A DNA stretch of 64,000 nt from Streptomyces yatensis (GCF_018069625.1 NZ_CP072941.1:6634001-6698000); one strand, 5' to 3'; shown: positions 9,901 through 44,300, counted from the stretch's first letter. Notes: generated by a model not told the origin, from the letters alone. Numbers and translations are program-made.

Positions 9901-12900
9901 CGAGACCGGCCGTCCGCGCCGGGCCGCCGTGTCCTCGTTCGGCATCAGCGGCACCAACGCGCACACCATCATCGAGCAGGCCCCCGCGTACGCGGACGAG
10001 ACCGAGGCCCCGGCGCCCGCCGCCGCGCCCCGGTCCGGCGTCCCGGCCGCCTGGGTGCTCTCCGCCAAGTCCCCCGAGGGCCTGCGCGACCAGGCCGTAC
10101 GGCTGCGCGCCCACCTGGACGAGCGCCCCGAACTGGACCTCACCGACGTGGCGTTCACCCTCGCCACGCGCCGTACCGCCTTCGAGGAGCGCGCGGCGCT
10201 CGTCGCCGAGGACCGGGACGGGCTGCTGTCCGGCCTGGCGGCGCTCGCCGAGGGACGTACGGCCGCCGGGCTCGTTCAGGACGCGGTGGTCGGCGGCAAG
10301 CTGGCCTTCCTCTTCACCGGACAGGGCAGCCAGCGGATCGGCATGGGCCGTGAGCTGTACGACACCTTCCCGACGTTCGCGGACGCGCTGGACGAGGTGT
10401 GCGCCCACCTGGACACGCAGCTGGAGCGGCCGCTGCGGGAGGTGCTGTTCGGCGAGGACGCCGAGGCACTGGACCGGACCGGTTTCACCCAGCCCGCGCT
10501 GTTCGCCATCGAGGTGGCGCTGTTCCGGCTGGTCGAGGCCTGGGGTCTGAAGGCGGACCTCCTCTCCGGGCACTCGATCGGTGAGCTGGCCGCCGCGCAT
10601 GTGGCGGGTGTGTTCTCGCTCGCGGACGCGTGCACGCTGGTGGCCGCCCGTGGCCGCCTGATGCAGGAGCTTCCGGCCGGTGGCGCGATGATCGCGGTGC
10701 AGGCGTCGGAGGACGAGGTCACGCCGCTGCTCACCGAGCGCGTCTCGATCGCCGCGCTCAACGGGCCGACGTCGGTCGTCATCGCGGGTGACGAGGACGA
10801 GGCCGTCGCGATTGCCGATGGTTTCGAGGCGCGGGGCCGTAAGACCAAGCGGCTCACGGTCAGCCACGCGTTCCACTCGCCGCGCATGGACGGCATGTTG
10901 GACGCGTTCCGCGAGGTCGCGCAGGGGCTGACGTACGAGGCCCCGCGCATCCCGATCGTCTCCAACCTCACCGGGAACGTCGTCTCCACCGAGGAGATCA
11001 CCAGCCCCGACTTCTGGGTGCGCCACGTCCGCGAAGCCGTCCGCTTCCTCGACGGCGTCCGCACGTTGGAGGCCCAGGGCGTCACCACCTACCTCGAACT
11101 CGGCCCCGACGGTGTCCTCACCGCCATGGCCCAGGAGTGCGTCACCGACGAGAACGCCGCCTTCGCCGCCGTGCTGCGCAAGGACCGTTCCGAGGCCGAG
11201 GCGCTGCTGTCGGCCGTCGCGCGGGCGCATGTGCGTGGGGTGGCGGTGGACTGGGCGGCGTATTACGCCCGAACCGGCGCCGCACAGGTCGAGCTGCCCA
11301 CCTATGCCTTCCAGCGGCAGCGCTACTGGCCGAAGGTCTCCTCGCTGTTCCTGGGTGACGTGGCCGCGGTCGGGCTGGGCGAGGCCGGGCATCCGCTGCT
11401 CGGCGCCAGCGCCGAACTGCCGGACGCCGACGGGATGCTGTTCACCGGGCGGCTGGCGCTCTCGACCCATCCGTGGCTCGCGGGCCACACCATCCTGGAC
11501 ACCGTGCTGCTGCCCGGCACCGCTTTCGTGGAACTGGCGATCCGCGCCGGTGACCAGGTCGGCTGCGACTACCTCGAAGAGCTGACCCTCGAAGCGCCGC
11601 TGGTGCTGCCCGCGCAGGGCGGTGTCCAGCTGCGGCTGTCGGTCGGCGCGGCCGACGAGACGGGCCGCCGTCCGCTGTCGCTGCACTCCCGGCTGGAGAG
11701 CCTGCCCGCCGAGGAGCCGTGGACCCGGCACGCCGCCGGTGTGCTGGCGTCCGGCGGCCGTCCGGAGGCGTCGTTCGAGCTGAGCGCATGGCCCCCGGCG
11801 GACGCGGCCGAGGTGGAGCTGGACGGCCGCTACGAGGGCCTGCTGGACATCGGTTTCGCGTACGGCCCCGCGTTCCAGGGGCTGCGCAGGGCGTGGCAGC
11901 GCGGTGGCGAGGTGTTCGCCGAGGTGGCGCTGGACGAGGACACGGCCGAGGAGGCCGCCGCGTTCGGGCTGCACCCGGCGCTGCTGGACTCCGCCCTGCA
12001 CGCCATCGGCCTGGCCGGTCTTGGCAACACGGGCGGGGAAGGGCGGCTGCCGTTCGCCTGGACTGGCGTGTCGCTCTACGCGAGCGGCGCCTCGGCGCTG
12101 CGCGTGCGGCTGGCCCCCGCGGGCGCCGAGGGCGTCCGGCTGGAGATCGCCGACACCACCGGTGCGCCGGTCGCGGCCGTCGAGACGCTCGGGCTGCGCC
12201 CGGTCTCGGCCGAGCAGCTGCGGAGCGCGCGCACGTCCTACCACGAGTCGCTGTTCCACCTGGAGTGGACGTCGCCGACCGGGCTCGCCGACGCGGCCGG
12301 GGCCGAGGTGCCGGCCGACGGCCGGTGGGCGGTGCTGGGCGCCGATCCGCTCGGGCTCGGGGCCACGGCGTACGGGGATCTCACGACGCTGGCCGACGCG
12401 GTCGCCGCGGGCGCGGCGCCCGCGCCCGAGTACGTCGTCGTGTCGCCGTCCGCCGAGACCGGTGAGCGGGTGGCCCGTGCGGCGCACCGCGCCGCCGCCG
12501 TGGCGCTCGATGTCGTCCAGCGGTGGCTGGAGGAGGAGCGGTTCGGGGACGCCCCGCTGGTCGTGGTGACCCGTGGCGCGGTGGCCGTCGAGGCCGACGA
12601 GCCGGTGGCGGATCTGGCCGGTGCGGCCGTGTGGGGTCTGCTGCGCTCGGCGCAGTCGGAGAACCCGGGCCGGTTCGTGCTGGTGGACACCGACGGCCGC
12701 GACGAGTCGCTGCGGGCCCTGCCCGCCGCCCTGGCCTCGGACGAGCCGCAGCTGGCGATCCGCGCGGGCGCGGTGTCCGTGCCGCGGCTGGCGCGGGTGG
12801 CCGTGGAGCCGGAAGCCGAGGACGCCCGGGGTCTCGACCCCGAGGGCACGGTGCTGGTCACCGGCGCCTCCGGTTCGCTGGGCGGTCTGGTGGCCCGGCA

Positions 12901-15900
12901 TCTGGTGGCGGAGCGTGGCGTACGGCAGCTGCTGCTGGTGAGCCGTCGTGGCGACCAGGCGCCAGGTGCGGCCGAACTCGCCGAACAGCTAGTCGAGTTG
13001 GGCGCGAGCGTGCGCTGGGCCGCCTGCGATGTGGCGGACCGGGACGCGCTCGCCGCGGCCCTCGCCGACGTCCCCGCAGAGCATCCGCTGACCGCCGTGG
13101 TGCACACCGCCGGTGTGCTGGACGACGGTGTCATCGGCTCCCTCACCCCCGAGCGCGTCGACCACGTCATGCGCCCGAAGGTGGACGCGGCCTGGAACCT
13201 CCACGAGCTGACCCGCGACCTGGACCTGACGGCCTTCGTGCTCTTCTCGTCTTCCTCCGGTGTTTTCGGCGGCCCGGGCCAGGGCAACTACGCCGCTTCC
13301 AACGTCTTCCTGGACGCCCTCGCCCAGCACCGCGCAGCCCAGGGCCTGCCGGCCACCGCGCTGGCGTGGGGTCTGTGGTCCGGGGCCGGTATGGGCAGCA
13401 CCCTGGACGAGGCCGACATCGCCCGGATGCGGCGGGCCGGACTGCCGCCGCTGCCGGTGGCGGAGGGCCTCGCGCTGCTCGACACCGCGCTGACCGTCCG
13501 CGAGGCGTCGCTGGTGCCGATGCGGGTGGACATCGCGGCCCTGAGCACCCTGGCCACGAGTGGCGCCGTCTCGCCCCTGTTCCGCGGTCTGGTGCGGATC
13601 CCGGCGCGGCGCGCGGTGGACGCGGTCGCGGCGGCCGGTGAGACCGGTCTTGCCGGGCGGCTCGCCGGGCTGTCCGAACCCGAGCAGGAACGGCTGCTGC
13701 TGGACCTGGTCCGTGGCCAGGTGGCCACCGTGCTCGGCTACGCCGGTGCGGAGACCATCGGATCGGGCCGGGCGTTCAAGGAGCTGGGCTTCGACTCGCT
13801 GACCGCCGTCGAGCTGCGCAACCAGCTCAACACGGTCACCGGGCTGCGGCTGCCCGCCACGCTCATCTTCGACTACCCGGACCCGCAGGTCCTGGCCCGC
13901 CATCTGCGCACCGAGCTCGTCGGCACGCGGACCCCGGCGGTGCACACCCCGGTGCCGGTCGTGGCCGCCACCGACGACGAGCCGATCGCCATCGTGGCGA
14001 TGAGCTGCCGCTACCCCGGCGGGGCCACCACCCCCGAGGAGCTGTGGCAGCTGCTCGCGGCGGGCGAGGACGGCATCTCCCGCTTCCCCGACAACCGCGG
14101 CTGGGACCTCGAGGCGCTCTACGACCCGGACCCGGAGACCCAGGGCACCTCCTACGCCCGCGAGGGCGGATTCCTGCACGACGCCGCCGAGTTCGACCCG
14201 GCGTTCTTCGGGATCTCGCCGCGCGAGGCCCTGGCGATGGACCCGCAGCAGCGGCTGCTGCTGGAGACGTCCTGGGAGGCGTTCGAGCGCGCCGGTATCG
14301 ACCCGCTGTCCGTGCGCGGCAGCAGGACCGGTGTGTTCGCGGGCGTCATGTACCACGACTACGGGTCCCGGCTGCACGCCGTCCCGAACGAGGTCGAGGG
14401 CTATCTCGGCACCGGCAGCTCCAGCAGTGTGGTGTCCGGCCGGGTGGCGTACACCTTCGGTCTGGAGGGCCCGGCCGTCACGGTCGACACGGCCTGCTCG
14501 TCGTCGCTGGTCGCGCTGCACCTCGCGGCGCAGGCGCTGCGGCAGGGCGAATGCTCCCTGGCGCTGGCCGGCGGTGTCACGGTGATGTTCACCCCGGGTA
14601 CGTTCATCGACTTCAGCCGCCAGCGCGGACTGGCCAGGGACGGCCGCTGCAAGTCCTTCGCGGCGGCCGCCGACGGCACCGGCTGGGGCGAGGGCGCGGG
14701 CATGCTGCTGCTGGAGCGGCTCTCGGACGCCCGCCGCAACGGCCATGAGGTGCTGGCGATCGTGCGCGGCTCGGCCGTCAACCAGGACGGCGCGTCCAAC
14801 GGTCTGACCGCGCCCAACGGCCCGTCCCAGCAGCGCGTCATCCGCCAGGCCCTGGCCAACGCCCGTCTGACCACCGGTGAGGTGGACGTGGTCGAGGCGC
14901 ACGGCACGGGCACGACGCTGGGCGACCCGATCGAGGCGCAGGCGCTGCTGGCGACGTACGGCCAGGAGCGGGACGCGGACCGGCCGCTGTGGCTGGGCTC
15001 CGTCAAGTCCAACCTGGGCCACACCCAGGCGGCCTCCGGTGTCGCCGGCATCATCAAGATGGTGCTTTCGATGCGGCACGGTGTGCTGCCGCGGACCCTG
15101 CACGTGGACGAGCCGTCGCCGCACGTGGACTGGTCGGCGGGCGCGGTGTCGCTGCTCACCGAGCAAATGGCATGGCCGGAGACCGGCCGTCCGCGCCGCG
15201 CCGCGGTGTCCTCGTTCGGCATCAGCGGCACCAACGCCCACGCCATTATCGAGCAGCCGCCCGCCGTCGAGGCGAGCGAGCCCGCGGCGGAGCCCGAAGC
15301 CCTGCCCTATGTGCCCGTGCTGCTGTCGGCCCGCACCGAGGACGGTGTGCGGGCGCAGGCGCGGCGGCTGCGGTCGCGGATCGCCGCCGAACCCCGGGCC
15401 GCCCTCACCGACCTGGGCTTCTCGCTCGCGACCACCCGCGCCGCGCTCGAACACCGCGTCGCCCTGGTCGCCGAGGGCCACGACGACGCCCTGGGCGCGC
15501 TGGACGCGCTGGCCCGCGGTGACCACCCGGCGCAGGCGCTGCGCGGTGTGGCCACCGAGGGCAAGGTGGCGTTCCTGTTCACCGGCCAGGGCAGCCAGCG
15601 GCTCGGCATGGGCCGTGAGCTGTACCGGACGTTCCCGCGCTTCGCACAGGCGCTGGACGAGGTGTGCGCGCATCTGGACGGGCATCTCGAACGCCCGCTG
15701 AAGGACGTGCTGTTCGGGGACGACGCCGAGGCTCTCGACCGGACCGGCTTCACCCAGCCCGCGCTGTTCGCCATCGAGGTGGCGCTGTTCCGGCTGGTCG
15801 AGGCGTGGGGTCTGAAGGCCGACTACGTGTCCGGCCACTCCATCGGTGAGCTGGCCGCCGCGCATGTGGCCGGTGTGTTCTCGCTCGCCGACGCCTCCGT

Positions 15901-18900
15901 GCTGGTCGCGGCCCGCGGCCGGCTCATGCAGGAGCTGCCCGCCGGTGGCGCGATGATCGCTCTCCAGGCGTCCGAGGACGAGGTGACGCCGCTGCTCACC
16001 GACCGCGTGAGCATCGCCGCCCTCAACGGCCCGAACTCCGTGGTCATCGCGGGTGACGAGGACGTGGCGACGCGGATCGCGGCGGACTTCGAGGCGCGGG
16101 GTCGCAAGACCAAGCGGCTCACCGTCAGCCACGCCTTCCACTCGCCCCACATGGACCCGATGCTCGCGGACTTCCGCAAGCTGGCCGCGTGCCTGACCTA
16201 CAACGCCCCGAAGATCCCGCTGGTGTCCTGCCTCACCGGCACCGTGGTCTCCGCCGACGAGATCCGCCTGCCGGAGTTCTGGGTGCGCCATGTCCGGGAG
16301 TCCGTGCGCTTCGCCGACGGCGTCCGCACCCTGCGCGAGCAGGGCGTGACCACCTTCGTGGAGCTCGGCCCGGACGGGGTGCTCTCCGCGATGGGCGAGG
16401 ACTGCCTCGCCGAGACCGAGACCGGGGCCGGGACCGCGACTGGGGCCGGGGCCGAAGGGGAGGCCGGCACCGACGCGGTGTTCGTCCCCACCCTGCGCGG
16501 CGGCCGCCCCGAGGCCCAGGCCCTCGCCACCGCCCTCGCCCACGCCCATGTCCGCGGCGCGGCCCCGGACTGGGCCGCGGTCTACGCCGGGCGCGGCGCC
16601 CGCCGCGTGGAGCTGCCCACCTACGCCTTCCAGCGTCAGCGCTACTGGCTCGATGTGGGCATCTCCGTCGAGGACGTGATCTCCGCGGGCCTCGACACGG
16701 CCGACCACCCGCTGCTGGGCGCGGCGGTGGAACTCCCCGACACCGGTGGCTTCGTGTTCACCGGGCGGCTGTCGCTGCTGACCCACCCGTGGCTGGCCGA
16801 CCACGCCGTCATGGACACCGTGCTGCTGCCCGGCACCGCCTTCGTGGAACTCGCGCTGCGGGCCGGCCATGAGGCGGGCTGCGACACGGTCGAGGAGCTG
16901 ACCCTCCAGGCGCCGCTGGTCCTGCCCGAACAGGGCGCCGTCCAGCTGCGGCTGGAGCTCGCGGCGGCCGACGAGACCGGGCGCCGTTCGCTCACCCTGC
17001 ACTCCCGCCGGGAGGACGTGCCCGCCGACGAGCCGTGGATCCGCCACGCCACCGGCTTCCTCGCCCCGGGCGAGCAGGCGGCCGACGCCGAGCGGGTGGA
17101 CCTGGGCGTATGGCCCCCGGCCGACGCCACGGCCCTGGCCACCGAGGAGTTCTACGAGGGCGCGGCCGCCGCCGGACTCGGCTACGGCCCGGTCTTCCAG
17201 GGGCTGCACACCGCCTGGCGGCGCGGCGACGAACTGTTCGCCGAGATCCGGCTGCCCCAGGGCTCCGAGCCCGAGGCCGCCGCGTACGGGGTGCATCCGG
17301 CGCTGCTGGACGCCGCCCTGCACACCCTCGGCCTCGACCCGGAGGGCGAGGAGAACGAAGGGGCGCGACTCCCGTTCGCCTGGACCGGCGTACGGCTGTA
17401 CGCCGGGGGCGCCGCATCGCTGCGGGTACGGCTGCGGCCGGGCGCCGACGGGGTGTCGCTGCACCTCGCCGACGGCACCGGCGCCGCCGTCGCCACCATC
17501 GACGGCCTGGTGCTGCGGCCGCTCTCGACCGAGCAGCTCGACGCCTCGCGCTCCGCACACCACGAGTCGCTGTTCCGTCCTGACTGGACAGCGCTGACCG
17601 CCCTCACCACGTCCGCCACCGACATCCCGCTCGGCGAGCGCTGGGTGACCCTCGGCGCCGCCACCGGCTTCCCGGCCACCGGCTCCACGGCCACCGGCTT
17701 CCCGGCCACCGGCTTCACCGTCGCGGGCGAGCGGCTGGACGACTACGCGGACCTCGCGGCGCTCGCCACCGCGCTCGACGGTGGCGCCTCCGCCCCCGAC
17801 GTGGTCGTGGCACCCCTCGCCGTCACCGGCGGCGCGGCGGCCCTGCCCGACACCGCGCGGGCCGTCGCCCGGAACACCCTGGACCTGGTCCAGAACTGGC
17901 TGGGCGACCAGCGGTTCGCCGACACCCGCCTCGTCCTCGTCACCCGTGGCGCGGTCGCGGCGGCCCCCGGCGAGGACATCGCCGACCTGGCCCACACCAC
18001 CGCCTGGGGCCTGGTGAAGTCCGCGCAGTCGGAGAACCCCGGCCGCTTCGTCCTGGTCGACCTCGACGGCACCGACGCCTCCCAGCGGGCCCTGCCGTCG
18101 GTCCTCGCCACCGACGAACCGCAGCTCGCCCTGCGCTCCGGCACCGGGCACGCCTACCGGCTCGCCCGCGTCCCGGTCCGGCCGGACACCCCCGAGCCGA
18201 CCACACTGGGCGACCCGGAGGGCACCGTGCTGCTCAGCGGCGCCACCGGCGCGCTCGGCGGACTCTTCGCCCGCCACCTGGTGGCCGAGCGCGGAGTGCG
18301 GCGTCTGCTGCTGGTGAGCCGCCGTGGCGGCGAGGCACCGGGCGCGGCCGAACTCGCCGCCGAACTGGGCGAGATGGGCGCCGAGGCCACCTGGGCGGCC
18401 TGTGACACCGCCGACCGGGACGCCCTGGCCGCCACCCTCTCGGCGATCCCGGCGGAGCATCCGCTGACCGCCGTGGTGCACACCGCGGGCGTCCTGGACG
18501 ACGGCGTGATCAGCTCACTGACCGGTGAACGGATCGACACCGTGCTGCGCCCCAAGGTGGACGCGGCGTGGAACCTCCACGAGCTGACCCGCGAGCTGGA
18601 CCTGGCCGCCTTCGTGCTCTTCTCCTCGGCCGCCGGTGCCTTCGGCAGCTCGGGACAGGGCAACTACGCCGCGGCCAACACCTTCCTGGACGCGCTCGCC
18701 CAGCACCGCCACGCCCAGGGCCTGCCCGCGAGCTCGCTGGCCTGGGGCCTGTGGGCGGCGGCCGACGGCATGGCCGGAAGCCTCGACGCCTCCGACGTGA
18801 CCCGCATCTCGCGCGGTGGCTTCGCGGCGCTCCCGCAGGACGAGGGCCTGGCCCTGTTCGACCTGTCGGGCACCCTGCCCGAGGCCGTGCTCGTCCCGAT

Positions 18901-19582
18901 CCGCATCGACACCGGCGCGCTGCGCGGCCAGGCCGCCGCCGGGCTGCTGCCGCCGCTGCTGCGCGGCCTGGTCCGCACCCCCGTACGGCGCTCCGCCGAC
19001 ACCGGGGCCACCGGTGCCGGGACCCTGGCCGACTCGGGCGCGGGCTCGCTCGCCGAACGGCTCTCCGGGCTCTCGGAGACCGAACGCGACCGGGAGCTGC
19101 TGGAGGTCGTCCGGAGCCATGTGGCCGCCGTTCTCGGCTACGCCACCCCGGATGACGTGGACGCCGGCCGCGGCTTCCTCGACCTCGGCTTCGACTCGCT
19201 CACCGCCGTGGATCTGCGCAACCGACTGGGCGCCGCCGCCGGGCTGCGCCTGCCGGTCACGCTGATCTTCGACTACCCGACGCCCACCGCGCTCGCCGGA
19301 TATCTGCGCGAGGAGTTGGGCTTGCATGGCGCGACCGGCGCCGCCGGTGCGGCCGGACACCCGCCCGTACACGCGGAGCTCGACAAGCTCGAGGCGATCC
19401 TCGCCACGATCGCCCCGGACGACATCGAGCGCCCCGGCATCACCACCCGCCTGCGCGACCTCCTGTCGAAGTGGAATGAAACGCAAAGTGCTACGGACAG
19501 CACCGCAGAAGACCGTGAAATCCAGTCCGCTACGGCAGACGAGATCTTCGATCTCCTCGACGACGAGCTCGGGCTCTCCTGA
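3905..19582 (+). CDS. Type I modular PKS, three modules (KR; DH-KR; DH-KR)
   Basis: This 5225-residue PKS begins with an N-terminal coiled-coil docking segment (residues 1-33, [14 protein letters not shown]) and then carries KS-AT-KR-ACP, KS-AT-DH-KR-ACP and KS-AT-DH-KR-ACP. All three KSs have TACSSS (Cys206, 1772, 3531). All three ATs have GHSIGE and HAFH, the malonyl-CoA signature. All KRs have LDD (B-type) and an intact catalytic Tyr (1366, 3129, 4921). The ACP serines are 1540, 3298 and 5098. The C-terminus ends in an acidic docking helix ([13 protein letters not shown]). The ATG at 3905 is chosen because it directly precedes the docking helix; only a weak GGA lies 8 nt upstream, so initiation may be inefficient or the leader structured. 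It likely heads an operon with the three PKS genes downstream (gaps 51-56 bp). Expected output: one hydroxyl then two double bonds. Both DHs have Asp at the usual Gly of the HxxxGxxxxP motif. Confidence 0.97.
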   Translation: MANEETLRDYLKLVTADLHQTRLRLQEAEAKNHDPIAIVGIGCRYPGGVSSPEDLWRIVSEGVDAVSEFPLDRGWNVDTMYHPDPDHPGTSYVHEGGFVDGIADFDPSLFGISPREALGMDPQQRMLLETSWEAFERAGIDPVAVRGRQIGVFVGTSNHDYLGAILSSNENFEGYFGTGNAASVASGRLSYTFGFEGPAVTVDTACSSSLVALHLAVQALRNGECSLALAGGATLMCAPGVFVDYSKMRGLALDGRSKPFAPEADGFCLGEGVGMLLVERLSDAQRKGHPVLAVVRGSAVNQDGASNGLTSPNGPSQQRVILQALANARLSPDQVDAVEAHGTGTALGDPIEAQALLATYGQDRPEGKPLLIGSIKSNIGHAQAGAGVGGVIKMVMAMRHGVLPKTLHLTEPTPHVDWTAGDVELLTATTEWPRDPEGATPRRAGVSSFGMSGTNVHTILEEPPALAAPAESGEAEPERAEVPLVPVVLSGKDEQALRAQALRLRTHLTANPGHRLADLGYSQAVTRAALDRRAVVLAADHDELLAGLDALAEGRHHPELAEGLAAEGKVAFLFTGQGSQRLGMGRELYETYPVFAEALDAVCVQLDRFLDRPLKDVLFGDDAATLDRTGFTQPALFAVEVALFRLVESWGLRPDFLAGHSIGELTAAHVAGVLSLTHACALVAARSQLMQQLPAGGAMIAVQASEDEVTPLLTERVSIAALNGPTSVVIAGDEDAALAIAASFEERGRKTKRLTVSHAFHSPHMDGMLENFRQVAERLTYEAPRIPIVSNLTGAIVSADEITTPDFWVRHVREAVRFLDGVRRLEDHGVTTFVELGPDGVLSAMAQECVTGGRNRTFAFLPALRSGRPEARTLGHALAQAQVRGVPVDWATYYAGTGARRVELPTYAFQRQRYWPANPFSYGPDPAEAEAAAPAVADARFWEVVHSEDLAALVDTLGLDGDQPLSEVLPVLSAWRRRSHVDTTVDGWRYRITWTPLPQTQAKPLTGAWLVVTPEGRTEDPWVAASLRLLAERGVTVHEIAVDGTTADRTALAERIRTALTPDPARETGGAPHADGVLSLLGLDERPHDRHPSLTAGLAGTLTLVQALGDAEVDAPLWAATRGAVSVGRSDHLSSPDQAQIWGLGRTAALEHPERWGGLIDLPGTADDRALGRLADILAGPEGISGEDHLAIRPQGIHVRRLARAPHHETTGDGWSTHGTALITGGTGALGGHVGRWLVAHGAQHILLTSRRGPDAPGAAELRDELTALGAQVTIAACDVADRDALAGLLATIPADLPLTTVVHAAGVLDDGVLDAQTPRRMADVLRAKADAARHLHELTRGLDLSAFVLFSSMGATFGAAGQANYVAANAYLDALAEQRRAEGLPATSMAWGAWADGGMATDELVAERLRQSGLPALAPEPATAALGAALDLGETFSLVVDIEWDRFAPGLSGHRPNPLLAELSEARRAIEAARTATGGPAIPGQPTSLAQRLTDAGTDEERDQIALDFVRTQVAVVLGHPGPDSVEPSRAFRDLGFDSLTAVEIRNLLSTLTGLKLPATIIFDYPTPIALADHLQAELIGSRPAVTGASSMGVALDDDPIAIVGMSCRFPGGVRSPEELWRLLASGQDAVVDFPADRGWDLERLYDPEGTGEHTSYVREGGFLADAAEFDPVFFGISPREALAMDPQQRLLLETSWEAFERAGIDPTTLRGQQVGVFAGTNGQDYLPVILSAPDGSEGFMGTGNAASVMSGRVSYALGLEGPAVTVDTACSSSLVALHWAIQALRAGECSLALAGGVTVMSTPGSFVDFSRQRGLAEDGRIKAFAAGADGTGWGEGVGMLLVERLSEARKNGHPVLAVVRGSAINQDGASNGLTAPNGPSQQRVIRQALAGAGLSASEVDAVEAHGTGTKLGDPIEAQALLATYGQERDADQPLWLGSIKSNFGHTQAAAGVAGVMKMVLAIQHGMLPQTLNVDEPTPHVDWSTGAVSLLTEAREWPETGRPRRAAVSSFGISGTNAHTIIEQAPAYADETEAPAPAAAPRSGVPAAWVLSAKSPEGLRDQAVRLRAHLDERPELDLTDVAFTLATRRTAFEERAALVAEDRDGLLSGLAALAEGRTAAGLVQDAVVGGKLAFLFTGQGSQRIGMGRELYDTFPTFADALDEVCAHLDTQLERPLREVLFGEDAEALDRTGFTQPALFAIEVALFRLVEAWGLKADLLSGHSIGELAAAHVAGVFSLADACTLVAARGRLMQELPAGGAMIAVQASEDEVTPLLTERVSIAALNGPTSVVIAGDEDEAVAIADGFEARGRKTKRLTVSHAFHSPRMDGMLDAFREVAQGLTYEAPRIPIVSNLTGNVVSTEEITSPDFWVRHVREAVRFLDGVRTLEAQGVTTYLELGPDGVLTAMAQECVTDENAAFAAVLRKDRSEAEALLSAVARAHVRGVAVDWAAYYARTGAAQVELPTYAFQRQRYWPKVSSLFLGDVAAVGLGEAGHPLLGASAELPDADGMLFTGRLALSTHPWLAGHTILDTVLLPGTAFVELAIRAGDQVGCDYLEELTLEAPLVLPAQGGVQLRLSVGAADETGRRPLSLHSRLESLPAEEPWTRHAAGVLASGGRPEASFELSAWPPADAAEVELDGRYEGLLDIGFAYGPAFQGLRRAWQRGGEVFAEVALDEDTAEEAAAFGLHPALLDSALHAIGLAGLGNTGGEGRLPFAWTGVSLYASGASALRVRLAPAGAEGVRLEIADTTGAPVAAVETLGLRPVSAEQLRSARTSYHESLFHLEWTSPTGLADAAGAEVPADGRWAVLGADPLGLGATAYGDLTTLADAVAAGAAPAPEYVVVSPSAETGERVARAAHRAAAVALDVVQRWLEEERFGDAPLVVVTRGAVAVEADEPVADLAGAAVWGLLRSAQSENPGRFVLVDTDGRDESLRALPAALASDEPQLAIRAGAVSVPRLARVAVEPEAEDARGLDPEGTVLVTGASGSLGGLVARHLVAERGVRQLLLVSRRGDQAPGAAELAEQLVELGASVRWAACDVADRDALAAALADVPAEHPLTAVVHTAGVLDDGVIGSLTPERVDHVMRPKVDAAWNLHELTRDLDLTAFVLFSSSSGVFGGPGQGNYAASNVFLDALAQHRAAQGLPATALAWGLWSGAGMGSTLDEADIARMRRAGLPPLPVAEGLALLDTALTVREASLVPMRVDIAALSTLATSGAVSPLFRGLVRIPARRAVDAVAAAGETGLAGRLAGLSEPEQERLLLDLVRGQVATVLGYAGAETIGSGRAFKELGFDSLTAVELRNQLNTVTGLRLPATLIFDYPDPQVLARHLRTELVGTRTPAVHTPVPVVAATDDEPIAIVAMSCRYPGGATTPEELWQLLAAGEDGISRFPDNRGWDLEALYDPDPETQGTSYAREGGFLHDAAEFDPAFFGISPREALAMDPQQRLLLETSWEAFERAGIDPLSVRGSRTGVFAGVMYHDYGSRLHAVPNEVEGYLGTGSSSSVVSGRVAYTFGLEGPAVTVDTACSSSLVALHLAAQALRQGECSLALAGGVTVMFTPGTFIDFSRQRGLARDGRCKSFAAAADGTGWGEGAGMLLLERLSDARRNGHEVLAIVRGSAVNQDGASNGLTAPNGPSQQRVIRQALANARLTTGEVDVVEAHGTGTTLGDPIEAQALLATYGQERDADRPLWLGSVKSNLGHTQAASGVAGIIKMVLSMRHGVLPRTLHVDEPSPHVDWSAGAVSLLTEQMAWPETGRPRRAAVSSFGISGTNAHAIIEQPPAVEASEPAAEPEALPYVPVLLSARTEDGVRAQARRLRSRIAAEPRAALTDLGFSLATTRAALEHRVALVAEGHDDALGALDALARGDHPAQALRGVATEGKVAFLFTGQGSQRLGMGRELYRTFPRFAQALDEVCAHLDGHLERPLKDVLFGDDAEALDRTGFTQPALFAIEVALFRLVEAWGLKADYVSGHSIGELAAAHVAGVFSLADASVLVAARGRLMQELPAGGAMIALQASEDEVTPLLTDRVSIAALNGPNSVVIAGDEDVATRIAADFEARGRKTKRLTVSHAFHSPHMDPMLADFRKLAACLTYNAPKIPLVSCLTGTVVSADEIRLPEFWVRHVRESVRFADGVRTLREQGVTTFVELGPDGVLSAMGEDCLAETETGAGTATGAGAEGEAGTDAVFVPTLRGGRPEAQALATALAHAHVRGAAPDWAAVYAGRGARRVELPTYAFQRQRYWLDVGISVEDVISAGLDTADHPLLGAAVELPDTGGFVFTGRLSLLTHPWLADHAVMDTVLLPGTAFVELALRAGHEAGCDTVEELTLQAPLVLPEQGAVQLRLELAAADETGRRSLTLHSRREDVPADEPWIRHATGFLAPGEQAADAERVDLGVWPPADATALATEEFYEGAAAAGLGYGPVFQGLHTAWRRGDELFAEIRLPQGSEPEAAAYGVHPALLDAALHTLGLDPEGEENEGARLPFAWTGVRLYAGGAASLRVRLRPGADGVSLHLADGTGAAVATIDGLVLRPLSTEQLDASRSAHHESLFRPDWTALTALTTSATDIPLGERWVTLGAATGFPATGSTATGFPATGFTVAGERLDDYADLAALATALDGGASAPDVVVAPLAVTGGAAALPDTARAVARNTLDLVQNWLGDQRFADTRLVLVTRGAVAAAPGEDIADLAHTTAWGLVKSAQSENPGRFVLVDLDGTDASQRALPSVLATDEPQLALRSGTGHAYRLARVPVRPDTPEPTTLGDPEGTVLLSGATGALGGLFARHLVAERGVRRLLLVSRRGGEAPGAAELAAELGEMGAEATWAACDTADRDALAATLSAIPAEHPLTAVVHTAGVLDDGVISSLTGERIDTVLRPKVDAAWNLHELTRELDLAAFVLFSSAAGAFGSSGQGNYAAANTFLDALAQHRHAQGLPASSLAWGLWAAADGMAGSLDASDVTRISRGGFAALPQDEGLALFDLSGTLPEAVLVPIRIDTGALRGQAAAGLLPPLLRGLVRTPVRRSADTGATGAGTLADSGAGSLAERLSGLSETERDRELLEVVRSHVAAVLGYATPDDVDAGRGFLDLGFDSLTAVDLRNRLGAAAGLRLPVTLIFDYPTPTALAGYLREELGLHGATGAAGAAGHPPVHAELDKLEAILATIAPDDIERPGITTRLRDLLSKWNETQSATDSTAEDREIQSATADEIFDLLDDELGLS
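4004..8650 (+). other. PKS module: KS-AT(malonyl)-KR-ACP
   Basis: First module of the 3905-19582 gene. KS ~residues 34-460 with Cys206-His341-His381; AT ~568-870 with Ser661 in GHSIGE and HAFH at 758-761 (malonyl-type); KR structural half from ~985 and catalytic half ~1219-1400 with [12 protein letters not shown] and Tyr1366; ACP around Ser1540. There is no DH between AT and KR, only the short linker also seen in the other KR-only modules. Predicted beta-hydroxyl product of B-type stereochemistry. Confidence 0.93.
8702..13920 (+). other. PKS module: KS-AT(malonyl)-DH-KR-ACP
   Basis: Second module of the 3905-19582 gene. KS ~1600-2025 (Cys1772); AT ~2132-2435 (Ser2224, HAFH ending at 2324); DH ~2496-2775 with His2528 in [10 protein letters not shown] and catalytic Asp2695 in [12 protein letters not shown] ~2780-3165 with [15 protein letters not shown] and Tyr3129; ACP Ser3298. 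The DH His motif has Asp2532 at the usual Gly position and the unusual GHTIL instead of DHAVM. Predicted alkene if the DH is active. Confidence 0.92.
13970..19316 (+). other. PKS module: KS-AT(malonyl)-DH-KR-ACP
   Basis: Third module of the 3905-19582 gene. KS ~3358-3785 (Cys3531); AT ~3887-4190 (Ser3979, HAFH ending at 4079); DH ~4268-4545 (His4300, Asp4304 at the usual Gly, catalytic Asp4469); KR ~4555-4960 (Tyr4921); ACP Ser5098. Two low-complexity insertions are specific to this module: an [15 protein letters not shown] stretch after the AT (~16420-16475) and a 15-bp tandem repeat in the KR structural part (17660-17719). Predicted alkene. Confidence 0.92.
17660..17719 (+). repeat. Four 15-bp in-frame tandem repeats in a PKS linker
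   Basis: Four consecutive units of GCCACCGGCTTCCCG or close variants encode [20 protein letters not shown] in the KR structural subdomain of module 3 of the 3905-19582 gene. The units keep the frame. The matching positions of the neighbouring modules lack the repeat, so replication slippage in a tolerant loop is the likely origin. Confidence 0.9.
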
Positions 19583-19621
19583 CCTGCTCCACAAGAGCTC
19601 ATCGACTCATCTCAGCACCGC

Positions 19622-19626
19622 GGGGA
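19622..19626 (+). promoter_or_regulatory. Ribosome binding site for the PKS gene at 19634
   Basis: GGGGA lies 7 nt before the ATG at 19634, within a 51-bp gap after the upstream PKS stop codon. No separate promoter is obvious in the gap, which supports co-transcription. Confidence 0.6.
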
Positions 19627-19633
19627 CGGCGTA

Positions 19634-41242
<21,609 letters not shown>

Positions 41243-41261
41243 ACGGGAGCGTTCTGAACAC

Positions 41262-41309
41262 ATGAGCACCCCCTCCCTCTTCGCAAGGAGCCGACGCAAT
41301 GGTGAATAA
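41262..41309 (+). CDS. Possible 15-codon leader ORF overlapping the next PKS start
   Basis: ATG at 41262 opens a 15-residue frame (MSTPSLFARSRRNGE) that stops at 41307-41309, 8 bp inside the PKS gene that starts at 41299, in a different frame. GGGAG lies 12 nt upstream of its ATG. Translation through it would cross the ribosome binding site of the PKS gene and could couple the two. It may equally be chance; no homology is known to me. Confidence 0.2.
   Translation: MSTPSLFARSRRNGE
41285..41290 (+). promoter_or_regulatory. Strong ribosome binding site for the PKS gene at 41299
   Basis: AAGGAG lies 8 nt before the ATG at 41299, close to the ideal Shine-Dalgarno, in a 56-bp gap after the stop of the upstream PKS gene. 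It fixes the start codon. Confidence 0.75.
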
Positions 41310-44300
41310 CGAGGACAAGCTCCGGGATTACCTCAAGCGGGCCACCGCCGACCTGCGTCAGGCCCGCCGACAGCTGCGCGAGGTCGAGGAGCGGCACCAG
41401 GAGCCGATCGCGATCGTCGCGATGAGCTGCCGCTACCCGGGCGGTGTGCGCACCCCCGAGGAGCTGTGGCAGCTCGTCCTGGGCGGCGAGGACGCCATCT
41501 CCGGCTTCCCCACGGACCGTGGCTGGGACATCGAGTCGCTCTATGACGCCGACCCCGACCAGGCGGGCGCCAGCTATGTGAACGAGGGCGGCTTCCTCTA
41601 CGACGCGGGCGGCTTCGACCCCACGCTCTTCGGGATCTCGCCGCGCGAGGCCATGGCGATGGACCCGCAGCAGCGGCTGCTGCTGGAGACGTCCTGGGAG
41701 GCGTTCGAGCGGGCCGGGGTCGACCCGACCGGGCTGCGCGGCAGCCGGACCGGCGTCTTCGCGGGCGTGATGTACCACGACTACACCTCGCGGCTCGACT
41801 CCGTGCCCGAGGGCGTCGAGGGCTTCCTCGGCACCGGCAGCTCCGGCTCCATCGCCTCCGGCCGGGTGTCGTACACCTTCGGTCTGGAGGGCCCGGCGGT
41901 CACCGTCGACACCGCGTGCTCGTCGTCGCTGGTCACCCTGCACATGGCGGTCCAGGCGCTGCGCAACGGCGAATGCTCGCTCGCGCTCGCGGGCGGTGTC
42001 ACGGTGATGGCCACCCCCTCGACGTTCACCGAGTTCAGCCGGCAGCGCGGACTCGCCGCCGACGGCCGCTGCAAGCCCTTCGCCGCCGCCGCGGACGGCA
42101 CCGGCTGGGGCGAGGGCGTGGGCATGCTGCTGGTCGAGCGGCTGTCGGACGCGCGGAAGAACGGCCACCCGGTGCTGGCGATCGTCCGCGGAAGCGCCAT
42201 CAACCAGGACGGCGCCTCCAACGGGCTCACCGCGCCCAACGGGCCGTCCCAGCAGCGCGTCATCCACCAGGCGCTCACCAACGGCCGCCTCTCCGCGGCC
42301 GACGTCGACGCCGTGGAGGCACACGGCACCGGTACCACGCTGGGCGACCCGATCGAGGCGCAGGCGCTGCTGGCCACCTACGGCCAGGAGCACACCGAGG
42401 ACCGGCCGCTGCTGCTCGGCTCCATCAAGTCCAACATCGGGCACACCCAGGCGGCGGCCGGTGTCGCCGGCATCATCAAGATGGTCATGGCCATCCGCCA
42501 CGGCGTCCTGCCCAGGACCCTGCACATCGACGAGCCGACCCCGCATGTCGACTGGTCGGCGGGCGCGGTGTCGCTGCTCGCCGAGACCACCCCGTGGCCG
42601 GAGACCGACCACCCGCGCCGGGCCGCCGTCTCCTCCTTCGGCTTCAGCGGCACCAACGCGCACACCATCCTGGAGCAGGCCCCCGCCGAGGAGATCGAGG
42701 AGGCCGAGGAAGCCACCGAGCGACCGGCCCCGTCGGCCAAGCGGCTGGATGTGGTGCCGTGGGCGGTGTCCGGCAAGAGCGCGGCGGCGCTGCGCGCCCA
42801 GGCACAGCGGCTGCTGGCCCACATCGAGGCCGACCCCGGGCTGAGCCCGGCCGACGTGGGCCTCTCGCTGACCACCACCCGGGCCCAGCTCGACCACCGC
42901 GCCGTGGTGCGCGGCCACGACCGCGCCGAGCTGCTGGCCGGGCTCACCGCCCTGGCCGAGGGCGGTATGGCGGCGGGCGTCGCACAGGGCTCGGTCGTCG
43001 GCGGCCGGACGGCGTTCGTGTTCCCCGGGCAGGGGTCGCAGTGGGCCGGTATGGCGGTCGGGCTGATGGACGCCTCGCCGGTGTTCGCCGCGCGGATCGA
43101 GGAGTGTGCCGCGGCGCTGGCGGAGTTCACCGACTGGTCGTTGGTGGAGGTGCTGCGCGGGGCGGAGGGCGCGCCGTCGCTGGACCGGGTGGACGTCGTT
43201 CAGCCGGTGCTGTTCGCGGTCATGGTGTCCTTGGCGGAGCTGTGGCGTTCGCTGGGTGTCGTCCCGGCGGCCGTGGTCGGCCACTCGCAGGGTGAGATCG
43301 CCGCGGCGTGCGTGGCGGGGATTCTTTCTCTCAAGGACGCGGCGCGTGTGGTGGCGCTGCGGAGCCAGGCGATCGGCCGGGTGCTGGCGGGCAAGGGCGG
43401 CATGGTGTCCGTGGCGCTGCCGGTGGCGGAGGTTCGGGAACGCATCGCGGCGTGGGGCGAGGAGCGGATCTCCGTCGCCGCCGTCAACGGCCCCTCGTCG
43501 GCGGTGGTTTCGGGTGAGCCCGAGGCGCTGGACGAGCTCATCGCCGCGTGTGAGGCCGATGAGGTGCGGGCCCGCCGGGTGCCGGTGGACTACGCCTCGC
43601 ACTCCGCGCAGGTCGAACTGCTCCGTGACGAGCTGCTGGAATTGCTCGCGCCCGTAGAGCCCAAGGCGGCCGAGGTGCCCTTCCTGTCCACCGTGACGGG
43701 GGAGTGGGTCGAGGGTCCGGAGCTGGACGCCGAGTACTGGTTCACCAACCTCCGCCGCACGGTGGAGCTGGAGGGCGCGGTCCGTCGCCTGCTGGACGAG
43801 GGCTTCGGCGCCTTCATCGAGTCCAGCGCCCACCCCGTCCTGACGATGGGTGTGCAGGAGACCGCCGAGGACGCGGGCCGTGAGGCCGCCGCGATCGGGT
43901 CGCTGCGCCGTGACGAGGGCGGCCTGGACCGCTTCTGGGCCTCCGTCGGCGAGGCATGGACGCGCGGTGTCAGCGTCGACTGGGAGGCGGTGTTCGACGG
44001 TACGGGCGCCGAGCGCGTCGGGCTGCCCACGTACGCCTTCCAGCACCAGCACTACTGGCTGGAGGCGGGCACCCCCGCCGCTGCCGCCACCGCCGCCGAC
44101 CCCGTGGAGGCCCGCTTCTGGGAGGCCGTGGAGCGCGAGGACTGGCAGGCGCTCGCCGCCGAGCTGGACGTCGACGGCGACGAGCGGGTCAGCGCGCTGC
44201 TGCCCGCCCTGGCCACCTGGCGCAAGCAGAGCCGTGAGCAGTCCACGGTGGACGGCTGGCGCTACCGCGTCACCTGGAAGCCGCTCGCCGACGGGCAGCC

